From the NCBI GenBank assembly GCA_003164275.1, contig PLSY01000001.1, forward strand, positions 1 to 14,413: a stretch of DNA of 14,413 nt, written 5' to 3'. The notes beneath the pieces were generated by a model. The model made no database searches and was not told the DNA's origin. It saw only the letters and a program-made list of their open reading frames with translations. Below, one piece after another: positions 7,598 through 14,251 of this stretch; within the stretch, counting starts at the first letter, position 1; each line of letters begins with the position of its first letter. This DNA is from Acidimicrobiaceae bacterium. GTDB lineage: Bacteria > Actinomycetota > Acidimicrobiia > Acidimicrobiales > RAAP-2. The position numbers and the translations under genes were made by a program.

Positions 7598-8476
7598 ATG
7601 TCCGCCTTCGGTCTCGCCAACATCATCGTCGACGGCGCGCCGGTGCTGGCCGCCAGCTTCGACGGCGTGCTCCATCCGGTGCATAACTTGGTCGACGGCG
7701 GCCCGAGCAGCTTCGACGAGGCGCTCGAGCGATGGGACCAGTGGGTGGAGGCTATCGAGGTGCGGTTGGACGCCTTCGACCTGCCCGCCGGCCTCGACGC
7801 CGCCTCGGCCGACTACCGACCGGCCGGAGCGGCGGCGCCCGTCCTGTGGTGCGCTGGCGCCAACTACACCGACCACGTGGCGGAGATGGGCGCGACCGAC
7901 ATCGTCAAGCGGTCGTTCCACTTCCTCTCGCCCCCGAGCGTGCGCAACACCCACGGAGGCACCGTCGTCCGCCCGACTGGCGTGCAGCAGTTCGACTGGG
8001 AAGTGGAGCTGGCCGCCGTCGTGGGTCGGCCGGCCCGCCACGTCTCGGCAGCGGACGCCTTGGAGTACGTCGCCGGGTACACGGTGGCCAACGACGTCTC
8101 GGTGCGCGACCCCGACCGGGTGCGTCATCCGATCTTCGGCATGGACTGGACGGCGGCGAAGAACGCCGACGGACTCACCCCCGTCGGACCGGCCGTCGTC
8201 CCGGCCCGCTTCGTTCCGGACCCGGGCCACCTGGACCTCGGGCTGACGGTGAACGGCGTGGTGCGCCAGAAGTCGAACACTTCGCGCATGATCGTGGACT
8301 TGGCCGAGCAGATCGAGGCCCTGAGCGCCCTGGTCACCCTGCGGCCCGGGGACTTCGTGCTGACGGGCACGCCTGCGGGGACGGCCGCGGGCCACAACGC
8401 TGCCTACTTGGTGGACGGCGACGTCATGGTGGCCAGCATCGCCACCATCGGGTCGCTCACCAACGTGGTGGGTTGA
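7598..8476 (+). CDS. Fumarylacetoacetate hydrolase (FAH)-family protein 2
   Basis: 292 aa, ATG with GGAGGG (7589-7594), 37 bp after the dioxygenase stop and probably cotranscribed. Metal site: E135 and E137 (F-D-W-E-V-E-L) and D166 (N-D-V-S); K188 lies in A-K-N-A-D before G197-P, and the late G-D-F-V-L-T-G-T-P signature is present. C-A-G-A-N-Y-T-D-H is the usual substrate-side loop near residue 85. Family members hydrolyse or hydrate ring-cleavage products (fumarylpyruvate, acylpyruvates, 2-oxo-4-pentenoate-type acids). Position directly after an extradiol dioxygenase makes it a good candidate for the step following ring opening. It is clearly distinct from FAH protein 1, so the two probably act on different intermediates. 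Confidence 0.93.
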   Translation: MSAFGLANIIVDGAPVLAASFDGVLHPVHNLVDGGPSSFDEALERWDQWVEAIEVRLDAFDLPAGLDAASADYRPAGAAAPVLWCAGANYTDHVAEMGATDIVKRSFHFLSPPSVRNTHGGTVVRPTGVQQFDWEVELAAVVGRPARHVSAADALEYVAGYTVANDVSVRDPDRVRHPIFGMDWTAAKNADGLTPVGPAVVPARFVPDPGHLDLGLTVNGVVRQKSNTSRMIVDLAEQIEALSALVTLRPGDFVLTGTPAGTAAGHNAAYLVDGDVMVASIATIGSLTNVVG

Positions 8477-8511
8477 GCACCATCTGGGAAGAGGTGGCGT
8501 ACGCACGAGCA

Positions 8512-8534
8512 CCGGACCGGCGCCGGAGACGGTC
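8512..8534. terminator. GC-rich dyad between convergent genes, possible terminator
   Basis: In the 103-bp gap between the FAH-2 stop and the flavin reductase stop there is a perfect palindrome CCGGCGCCGG (8517-8526), overlapped by GACCG (8515-8519) pairing with CGGTC (8530-8534). No T-tract follows. It could act as a terminator hairpin for either gene but is not decisive. Base composition drops from about 8555 onward. Confidence 0.3.
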
Positions 8535-8579
8535 AGCCGGGGCGGTGGTGGTGATCTTTGGAAGCACGTTTGGATCGAT

Positions 8580-9056
8580 TCAGCTCACAATCGTCGTGAA
8601 GCGCGATTTATAGAACAGAAGAGGGCTGCCATTTCCAGTGCTTAGTGACAGGACTCGTCCTATCACTAACTCGTGGTCACCCGCGTCGTGGATTGAATCG
8701 AGAGCGCACTCAATAGTGGCAAGGCACCCATGCAAAATTGGGGTACCGGATACTCCAACATGCCAGCACACTCCATCAAACTTATAACCTCTCGAGACGG
8801 CGAACGATAGGCAGAGTTGCTCTTGGTCTTGGGCGAGGATATTGACGCAAAACGCTCCAGCTTTGACCATTCTTGGCCAGCTTGTTGAGGATTTCGCAGG
8901 GGCGATTGCGATCATCGGGGGCTGCAGCGAAAGCGCCGCAAACGACTGACATGTGAATCCAACTGGTTGGCCGTCTTCCATCGCTGTGACGATGGTGATT
9001 CCAGTGGCAAAGTGACCCAAAGTCTCTTTGAACTTGCCTTCATCAATTTCACTCAT
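8580..9056 (-). CDS. Flavin reductase (HpaC/HsaB-like), reductase component of a two-component monooxygenase
   Basis: 158 aa. ATG at 9056 is the only plausible start, as an in-frame TGA lies 9 bases upstream; no Shine-Dalgarno is seen. Flavin-reductase-like domain over the whole length: F-A-T-G-I-T-I-V-T (16-24), G-F-T-C-Q-S-F-A-A-L-S (33-43, flavin phosphate side), P-P-M-I-A-I (46-51), F-C-V-N-I-L (69-74), G-D-H-E-L-V-I-G (126-133) and the terminal P-L-L-F-Y. Such proteins reduce FMN or FAD with NAD(P)H for a separate oxygenase. No oxygenase component is present in this window. Codons are strikingly unlike the neighbours: many A/T third positions, AGA and TTA codons, and about 50% GC against 72%. 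This suggests recent acquisition. Confidence 0.9.
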   Translation of the reverse strand: MSEIDEGKFKETLGHFATGITIVTAMEDGQPVGFTCQSFAALSLQPPMIAIAPAKSSTSWPRMVKAGAFCVNILAQDQEQLCLSFAVSRGYKFDGVCWHVGVSGTPILHGCLATIECALDSIHDAGDHELVIGRVLSLSTGNGSPLLFYKSRFTTIVS

Positions 9057-9080
9057 AGCGATTCAGTTTCGATGGATCGG

Positions 9081-9100
9081 TGGCTTGGCTTGGCTTGGCG
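9081..9100. repeat. Short tandem repeat, TGGCT unit
   Basis: Four consecutive 5-bp units, the first three TGGCT and the last TGGCG, in the presumed leader of the flavin reductase gene. Such tracts can change length by slippage. Confidence 0.8.
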
Positions 9101-9108
9101 ATTTTCGT

Positions 9109-9137
9109 ACAGTAGATAAAGCTCCTGTGTGCCTCAA
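9109..9137 (-). promoter_or_regulatory. Putative promoter of the flavin reductase gene
   Basis: Read on the - strand, TTGAGG (complement of 9132-9137) is followed after 17 bp by TACTGT (complement of 9109-9114). The predicted start near 9100 would give a leader of about 45 nt that contains the TGGCT tract. Hexamer matches are partial. Confidence 0.35.
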
Positions 9138-9252
9138 CGGTCCAGGCCATTTGCAAAGTTATCCGATCGCTGCTCGGTGTGTCCAAGAGTTGACGTCCAC
9201 CCGATTGGGGTTGGAGCCGGGGTCCTCCGCTGAGGCGGGTCACGGGGTCGCC

Positions 9253-9282
9253 TTCGGTGTGTAAGTCCAATCACACATCGAA
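9253..9282. repeat. Imperfect 10-bp inverted repeat
   Basis: TTCGGTGTGT (9253-9262) and ACACATCGAA (9273-9282) pair at 9 of 10 positions (the exception would be a G-U pair in RNA) around a 10-nt spacer. No T-tract follows. It may be a regulator site or a remnant end of an inserted element; neither can be shown here. Confidence 0.6.
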
Positions 9283-9352
9283 CGCAGCCGCAGGTGCACG
9301 GCGGCGGTCAGCACTGTGATGTTCCCGGCGGTCACTGAATTGCCCGGTCCGG

Positions 9353-11308
9353 CTAGGACACGCCGACCGCCAGGGCAGCTTCATGGCCCTCCTTGTACGC
9401 CTGCATGGCATTCCTGGGCGCCAGCGCATCGCCGATCACCCGGTAGGGCACACCGAGCCGCTCGAGCACCGGCTGCAGCTCGACGTTCGACACGAGTGGG
9501 TTCATTGTCACAATGGTGTCCACGGGGAATTCGTCAACCGTGTCCCCGTTGGCCCGCACCACGGTGGCCACGCCGTCGTCGACCAGGCCGACGATCCCCA
9601 TGGTGATCACCTGGTGCATTCTCCGGTGGAAGGTCTCCGGCAGCTGGACGCGATGCAGCTCGCCGCCATTGACCATGACCGTCTCGAACGGCGTCACGAA
9701 CCGCACCTCGGACCCGCGCGCGGCGAGCGCCTCTGCAACGAGCGCACCCTCGTTGGCGCCCACCATGTCGTAGACGAGGACTCGGGACCCGACCCGACCC
9801 TCGAGTGCCTCGACCGAGCCGATGGCTCCTGCTTCTTGTGCCCCGGGGAACGCCGACGACGGATCGGCAGAAGCACCGGTTGCCAGGATCACTTCGTCCG
9901 GCCGATACTTCCTCAGGAGCTCATCGTCGACGACCACGCCGTGCTCCACTTTCACGCCGCCCTCTGCCAACTCACCGACGAGGTGCTCAACCGAACTGAC
10001 CAGGGCCGCAGCCGCGGTCAGACCGGCGTAACGCAGCCGCCCTCCGGGCCTCGGACTTGCATCCATGACCGCAACGTCGTGCCCCAACCCCATCGCCACC
10101 TCTGCGGCCTTCAGCCCGGCTGGGCCGGCCCCCACTATGAGCAGCCGCTTCACTGAGCTTGTCGACGCGGTCACCAGCTCCAGCTCGCGGAGGACCTGCG
10201 GGTTGTGGAAGCAGGAGATTTCGGCAAAGCCGGCGAGCTTGCGGTTGACACAGACATTGGCTCCCACACACGGCCGGATGCGCGCTGCCTGCCCCGTCCT
10301 GGCCTTGAGCAGGATGTCGGGGTCTGCGATGTGGGCCCTCGTCATGGCCACGAGGTCGCATTGCCCCGAAGCCAGGAGCGACTCGGCGATGCCGACGGAG
10401 GAGACCTTGCCTACCCCGATGACCGGAACGTGGGTGTCGAGGGCCTGGCGCAGCCGGACCACGGCGGGGATGTTGGGGGCTTCGCCGAAGCGGTAGTCCG
10501 GAATCGCCCTGGCGTAGCTCTCGTTGCCGTAGCCGATGGTCGTGTTCAAGACGTCGATCACGCTCGTGTCGAGGAGCCGGCGCACGTACTGCGCGCCGAG
10601 TTCGAACCCCATCCCACCGTCTTCTGGTGACCGGAGGTCGTCGGTGGTGGTGCGGTAACTGATGATCCTGCCGTCCTCGACCTCAGACCTCACTGCGGCC
10701 AGCACCTCCCGGGCGAAGAGCGTCCTGTCCTCACCCCAGCGGTCCTGGCGCGTGTTGAACGAGGGCGTGAGCGATTGCTGGATGAGGTAGCCGTGGCCAC
10801 CGTGGACCTCGACGCCGTCGAAGTCGGCCTGAGCGGCGAACGCCGCGGTCTGGCGGTAAGCGTCCACCATCTGGAGCACTTCGTCGTCACTCATGTGGTG
10901 GGCCGTCTCGCCTGCCACCGACTGAACCGGCTCGAAGCCCCACAGGGGCGGCCGGTGAAGATCGTTTTCCGTGCGGCCGAAAAGCCCGAGGTGGGCCAGC
11001 TGCATGAGGATGACTGCCCCTTCCGCCTTCACCCGCTCCACGAGCAGCGCGTGCCGATCGAGGTTCTCGGCGGTCTGGACAATCCCCGGGTTGAACCAAG
11101 GAGGTTGGGTGATGATGAGTCCCACGCCGCCGGCAGCTCGCCGTCGCAGGTACTCGACGTAGCGATCGGGCGCAGCACCGGGAGTGCGGAAGCTCTCGCT
11201 CGCACCGTGAGCCGTGATGACCGCCCGGCACCGGACCTCAGTGTTGCGGATCCTGATCGGCGAGAAGAGGGTCGGCAGACCCGTGACGGCGTGGGAATGG
11301 TCAGGCAT
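9353..11308 (-). CDS. NADH:flavin oxidoreductase / 2,4-dienoyl-CoA reductase-like flavoenzyme
   Basis: 651 aa, ATG at 11308 with AAGGAG six bases upstream. Old-Yellow-Enzyme barrel first (about 1-375): V-E-V-H169-G-G-H172-G-Y174-L, then S-L-T-P-S-F-N-T-R-Q-D-R-W-G-E. A cysteine cluster region follows (347-366) and then an NAD(P)/FAD-binding half with G393-A-G-P-A-G398 and a P-R-P-G-G-R-L segment. The architecture is that of FadH, trimethylamine dehydrogenase and related demethylases. The Fe-S segment has C347, C353 and C366 at trimethylamine-dehydrogenase spacing, but the second ligand is A350. Likely a cytoplasmic reductase of an unsaturated intermediate, or an amine or ether demethylase; the sequence does not decide. 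GC (about 65% in samples) is below the flanking catabolic genes. Its N-terminus faces the gene-poor 11309-11640 stretch. Confidence 0.93.
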   Translation of the reverse strand: MPDHSHAVTGLPTLFSPIRIRNTEVRCRAVITAHGASESFRTPGAAPDRYVEYLRRRAAGGVGLIITQPPWFNPGIVQTAENLDRHALLVERVKAEGAVILMQLAHLGLFGRTENDLHRPPLWGFEPVQSVAGETAHHMSDDEVLQMVDAYRQTAAFAAQADFDGVEVHGGHGYLIQQSLTPSFNTRQDRWGEDRTLFAREVLAAVRSEVEDGRIISYRTTTDDLRSPEDGGMGFELGAQYVRRLLDTSVIDVLNTTIGYGNESYARAIPDYRFGEAPNIPAVVRLRQALDTHVPVIGVGKVSSVGIAESLLASGQCDLVAMTRAHIADPDILLKARTGQAARIRPCVGANVCVNRKLAGFAEISCFHNPQVLRELELVTASTSSVKRLLIVGAGPAGLKAAEVAMGLGHDVAVMDASPRPGGRLRYAGLTAAAALVSSVEHLVGELAEGGVKVEHGVVVDDELLRKYRPDEVILATGASADPSSAFPGAQEAGAIGSVEALEGRVGSRVLVYDMVGANEGALVAEALAARGSEVRFVTPFETVMVNGGELHRVQLPETFHRRMHQVITMGIVGLVDDGVATVVRANGDTVDEFPVDTIVTMNPLVSNVELQPVLERLGVPYRVIGDALAPRNAMQAYKEGHEAALAVGVS

Positions 11309-11640
11309 GTGAACTCCTTCTCGATGCCGTGCGGCTTTTCCTTGGTATCCTAACGATGTTCGGTGAACTGCGGAGGGCTGTCAGGATCGACCCGTGCCCA
11401 CCGCACCTTCACGGGAGTCAACCTGAGTTGCAGAGTTGTGGGCAGCGTCCCGCGAGGCAACTTCTCAGGCACCGCCGCACCCGTGGCCGCTCTACACCCG
11501 GCCCGATTGTGCGGCATCGGCGCCAGTGGTGGAGGAGTTGAGCCGGGCTCGAGGAATCCGATAACCACACATCGCTAGGATCGCGAGGGCCGAAGAGATT
11601 GTTGCCGCAGATGGCCCGATCGGCGGGGAAGGATCACGAG
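11309..11640. other. Gene-poor interval between divergent units
   Basis: No frame with convincing coding character was found. A - strand TAGGAT (complement of 11347-11352) is a lone -10 candidate for the flavoenzyme gene without a matching -35. GTTC-GGT-GAAC (11358-11368) is a short dyad beside it. On the + strand a possible promoter lies at 11538-11565. GC is 57% in the block counted at 11341-11400. Confidence 0.5.
11538..11565 (+). promoter_or_regulatory. Possible promoter of the small ORF-SDR-P450 unit
   Basis: TTGAGC (11538-11543), 16 bp, GATAAC (11560-11565); each hexamer matches the consensus at four positions. A palindrome GAGCC-G-GGCTC (11540-11550) overlaps the -35 and could be an operator. 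Weak evidence, but it is the only candidate found ahead of the gene start at 11641. Confidence 0.25.
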
Positions 11641-11872
11641 ATGGCGCAGGCAGGGGGGCTCAGTAAAGAGCGACGTCGTCATCGGGGAGCTCGTGCGCTC
11701 GCCCGAGGAACTCGACGAACGATCGGCCCAACTGCGGGGGCCATGGCGACCCGGCGGCTCGGTGGCCTCCGACGAGCGCTACCCGACCGAGCCTGTCAAG
11801 TTCTGCATAGCGGCCATCGAAGAGGTCTTCTCTTACCCGGCCAACGGGCTGCAGGTCCTGACTGAGCCCTGA
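11641..11872 (+). pseudogene. Small unrecognised ORF, apparently frameshifted in a G6 tract
   Basis: ATG at 11641 has a good ribosome site (AAGGA, 11629-11633, 7 nt spacing), but its own frame soon becomes an Arg-rich shadow. The neighbouring frame, entered if one G of the six at 11653-11658 is removed, has native codon usage up to TGA at 11870-11872. It would encode 76 aa: start M-A-Q-A-G-G, then V-V-I-G-E-L-V-R-S-P-E-E-L-D, ending near F-S-Y-P-A-N-G-L-Q-V-L-T-E-P. No cysteine-metal motif, signal or membrane segment is seen, and I do not recognise the family. It lies 68 bp before the SDR. It may be a true pseudogene, a sequencing indel, or a slippage-controlled gene. Confidence 0.55.
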
Positions 11873-11891
11873 CCGGGTTCCCTGTACCCGG
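11873..11891 (+). other. Hairpin directly after the small ORF
   Basis: CCGGGT (11873-11878) pairs perfectly with ACCCGG (11886-11891) around a 7-nt loop, starting at the base after the ORF stop. No T-tract follows. It could be a weak terminator or an mRNA processing/stability element before the SDR gene. Confidence 0.35.
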
Positions 11892-11940
11892 TGTCCGGGC
11901 GCCGGGATGTCCGCAACCCATCGAGAGACCGGAGGATGCC

Positions 11941-12873
11941 ATGACCGAGCCACCGACGCTGCGACTGGACGGCCGGGTGGCGCTCGTCACCGGGTCCGGA
12001 CGGGGGATCGGTCGGGAGTACGCCCTGGCCCTGGCCGGACGGGGAGCCGCTGTGGTCGTGAACGACCTCGGCTGTTTGGTCGAGGGCGCTGGGAGCTCGC
12101 CCGAGCCGGCCCTGGCCGTGGCGGTCGAGATCGAGACCGCCGGCGGTCGGGCGGTGGCCAGCACGGCGGACGTCTCCACCCAAGAGGGGGCCGACAGTGC
12201 AGTGGTGAGCGCCCTCGACACCTTCGGCCGCCTCGACATCGTGATCACCAACACCGGGGTGATCCGGCGTCGTCGCCCCTTCCAGCTGTGGGCGCTCGAG
12301 GACTTCGCCCAGGTCTGGCGGCACAGCATGGGTGCCACCGTGGCCACCGTGCGCGCCGCCTGGCCGCATCTCATGGCCCAGGGCTACGGCCGGGTGGTCA
12401 CCACCACCTCGACGGCCGGGCTCTACGGGCAGATCGAGTCCACTCCCTACTCGGCGGCCAAGGCCGCCGTCTACGGCTTCACCCGCTCCCTGGCGCTCGA
12501 GAGTGCCCAGCACGGGATCCAGGTCAACGCCATCGGCCCCGGCGGCTGGACCCGGATGCTCACCGGCATCGTGACCGACCCGGTCGCCGCCGCCGAGCTC
12601 CGCACCACCTTGCGGCCCGAGCTGTGCGCGCCGGCGGTTATCTGGCTGGCCCACGAGTCCTGCGACGTCAACGGTCGCGTCTACCAGGCGCACGGCGGGC
12701 GGGTGGCCGAGGTGGCGGTGGGCGAGCCCGAGGGTTTCTGGGACCTTGCCATGACACCCGAGTCGCTGGTGGCGGCCAGGGACGAGATCGAGTCCAGGTC
12801 GGACTTGGTGTTCCACACTGATTCGTACTCGCATGCCACCCTCCTGCGGGAGGGCTACCACCGCCACGTGTGA
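11941..12873 (+). CDS. Short-chain dehydrogenase/reductase, MFE-2 dehydrogenase-domain-like
   Basis: 310 aa, ATG at 11941 with GGAGGA (11931-11936). Classical Rossmann SDR: T17-G-S-G-R-G-I-G24 cofactor loop, G-R-E-Y after it, V-V-N-D-L-G near 40 (as in peroxisomal multifunctional enzyme type 2 and 17-beta-HSD4-like dehydrogenase domains), D-V at 77-78, catalytic S157, Y170 and K174 (Y-S-A-A-K), N196-A-I-G-P. The structural N-N-A-G motif is here T-N104-T-G. The length exceeds a minimal SDR (about 250 aa) because of a C-terminal extension from about 230. Expected reaction: NAD-dependent oxidation of a secondary hydroxyl, often a 3-hydroxyacyl-CoA. 79 bp separate it from the next P450, with which it may be cotranscribed. 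Confidence 0.93.
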   Translation: MTEPPTLRLDGRVALVTGSGRGIGREYALALAGRGAAVVVNDLGCLVEGAGSSPEPALAVAVEIETAGGRAVASTADVSTQEGADSAVVSALDTFGRLDIVITNTGVIRRRRPFQLWALEDFAQVWRHSMGATVATVRAAWPHLMAQGYGRVVTTTSTAGLYGQIESTPYSAAKAAVYGFTRSLALESAQHGIQVNAIGPGGWTRMLTGIVTDPVAAAELRTTLRPELCAPAVIWLAHESCDVNGRVYQAHGGRVAEVAVGEPEGFWDLAMTPESLVAARDEIESRSDLVFHTDSYSHATLLREGYHRHV

Positions 12874-12952
12874 GCGGGTGGACGCTCGACGGCACGGCTT
12901 GCGCAGCAGGCAAACAGTGTTAGATTTGTTGAGCCGAACAGGGGGTGCGCAG

Positions 12953-14230
12953 GTGACGACGTTCGACCACCACAGCCCGGAATTCGCCACCGGCTGGAGG
13001 GACCTGTACGCGCAGATGCGCACCGAGTGCCCGGTGGCCCACAGCTCGGCCCACGGGGGCTTCTACGCGGTCACCCGCTACGAGGACGTCCGCACCGTGC
13101 TGTTGGACTCGAAGACCTTCGTGTGCGGGCGGGACCTCGAGTTCCCCGGCCTGGAGGGGCCGGTCCAGGGCGGCGTTGCCATCCCCTCCATCCCGTTCCG
13201 TATGGGGATGATGGAGATGGACGGCGAGCCGGCCCACCGCTACCGGCGGATGATCCTGCCGTGGCTGGCCGCCCGCTCGGTCGAAGAGCAGCAGCCCCGG
13301 CTCGACGAGCTGGCCACCTGGCTGCTCGATAGAGCCACCCCGAAGGGCGAGATCGACATCGTTGATGATCTGGCCAACCCGCTACCGGCGATCGTGACCC
13401 TCGACCTGCTCGGCCTCCCGCTCGAGCGCTGGCAGACCTACGCCACGGTGCTGCACAGCGCCGCCTACCTCGAGCAGGGGTCAGCCAAGGCGCTGGTGGC
13501 CCTCCGGGCCGAGCTGGCCGAGACGATCGAAGAGCGGCGGGCCGAGGTGACCACGCCGACCTGTGCCGTCGACGCCCTGCTGCTGGCCGAGGTCGACGGC
13601 CGTCGGCTCACTACCGACGAGGTGACCGAGCTCGTGTACATGTTGCTGAACGGGGGTGTGGACACCTCGACCGCGGTGATCGCCCACCTCTTCCTCCGTC
13701 TCGACGAGCACCCGGCCGAGCGCCAGGAGCTGTTGGCCCATCCCGAGAGGATCCCCGCCTACATCGATGACATCGTGCGGTGGATGACCCCGGGCACCGG
13801 CGTGGCCCGGACGGTGGCCGTGGAGACCGAACTGCACGGTGTCCGCCTCCACCCCGGGGACCGCCTGTTCCTGGCCCTCGGCGGGGCCAACAACGACCCG
13901 GAGGTCTTTCCCGACCCCGACCTTGTGACCACCGAGCCGAGGGAAGTGCCGAACCTGGCCTTCGGTACCGGTGCCCACCGGTGCGTGGGCGCCTCGCTGG
14001 CCGGGGCTGAGATCGCCACCCTGGCCCGCCACGTGCTCGACCGGATGCCCGACTATCGCATCGACCGGGCAGCCGTCGTGGCCTACCCGACCATCCCGGC
14101 GGTGGCTGGTTACATTGCCATGCCGGCGACCTTCGCCCCGAGCCCGACCGTCGGAAGCGTCGATCCGGGATCGCTCCCGCCCGCCCGGGAGTTCGGCGCG
14201 GCGGCCCGGCTGGCCGACACCGTCCGCTGA
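12953..14230 (+). CDS. Cytochrome P450 with non-canonical ERR triad
   Basis: 425 aa from GTG at 12953, preceded by AGGGGG (12940-12945) at 7 nt. The frame is open upstream to 12833, overlapping the SDR, but that extension does not look like P450. Helix I is G-G-V-D237-T-S, so the acid-alcohol pair remains. Heme loop F338-G-T-G-A-H-R-C344-V-G is normal. The helix K motif reads D273-I-V-R276 instead of E-x-x-R. The PERF-like segment reads F-P-D-P-D-L-V, with Leu where the other two P450s here have Arg. Length, helix I and heme loop support an expressed P450. It could have adapted fold stability or a non-standard activity. Ends in a hairpin shared with the convergent gene. Confidence 0.94.
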   Translation: MTTFDHHSPEFATGWRDLYAQMRTECPVAHSSAHGGFYAVTRYEDVRTVLLDSKTFVCGRDLEFPGLEGPVQGGVAIPSIPFRMGMMEMDGEPAHRYRRMILPWLAARSVEEQQPRLDELATWLLDRATPKGEIDIVDDLANPLPAIVTLDLLGLPLERWQTYATVLHSAAYLEQGSAKALVALRAELAETIEERRAEVTTPTCAVDALLLAEVDGRRLTTDEVTELVYMLLNGGVDTSTAVIAHLFLRLDEHPAERQELLAHPERIPAYIDDIVRWMTPGTGVARTVAVETELHGVRLHPGDRLFLALGGANNDPEVFPDPDLVTTEPREVPNLAFGTGAHRCVGASLAGAEIATLARHVLDRMPDYRIDRAAVVAYPTIPAVAGYIAMPATFAPSPTVGSVDPGSLPPAREFGAAARLADTVR

Positions 14231-14251
14231 GCGGCCCGGGCGCTCAGCGGA
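14223..14251. terminator. Bidirectional terminator hairpin spanning both stop codons
   Basis: TCCGCTGAGCG (14223-14233) and CGCTCAGCGGA (14241-14251) form a perfect 11-bp inverted repeat around a 7-nt loop. Each arm contains the final Arg codon and TGA of the gene entering from its side. T-less GC-rich stems of this kind are common actinobacterial terminators. Confidence 0.7.

Larger units (their letters stand above)
9057..9352. other. Gene-free interval between two minus-strand genes
   Basis: No convincing gene. Features seen: a short TGGCT tandem tract (9081-9100); a - strand promoter candidate for the flavin reductase; an imperfect 10-bp inverted repeat (9253-9282); and two copies of CGGCGGTCA about 28 bp apart near 9301-9337. 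GC is low at first (45% counted at 9061-9120) and rises toward 9300. It looks like a junction region, but no transposase, integrase or clear attachment site is visible. Confidence 0.5.

Noticed and set aside
6388..7626. Long minus-strand open frame continuing upstream of the PaaX-like gene through the dioxygenase
   Set aside because: It is antisense to a well-supported enzyme gene; such open antisense frames are common in GC-rich DNA. PaaX similarity starts at 6387.
8555..11640. Insertion sequence or integrated element
   Set aside because: GC shift is real, but no transposase, integrase, tRNA, or matching terminal repeats were found.
12911..12930. CAAACA/TTTGTT region before the third P450 as a TetR/KstR-type operator
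   Set aside because: The two possible 4-bp dyads have different centres and neither forms a convincing operator; it also does not match the GTGAAACA/TTGACGT block.
12833..12952. Longer N-terminus for the third P450
   Set aside because: It overlaps the SDR end, is not P450-like, and the GTG at 12953 has AGGGGG at good spacing.
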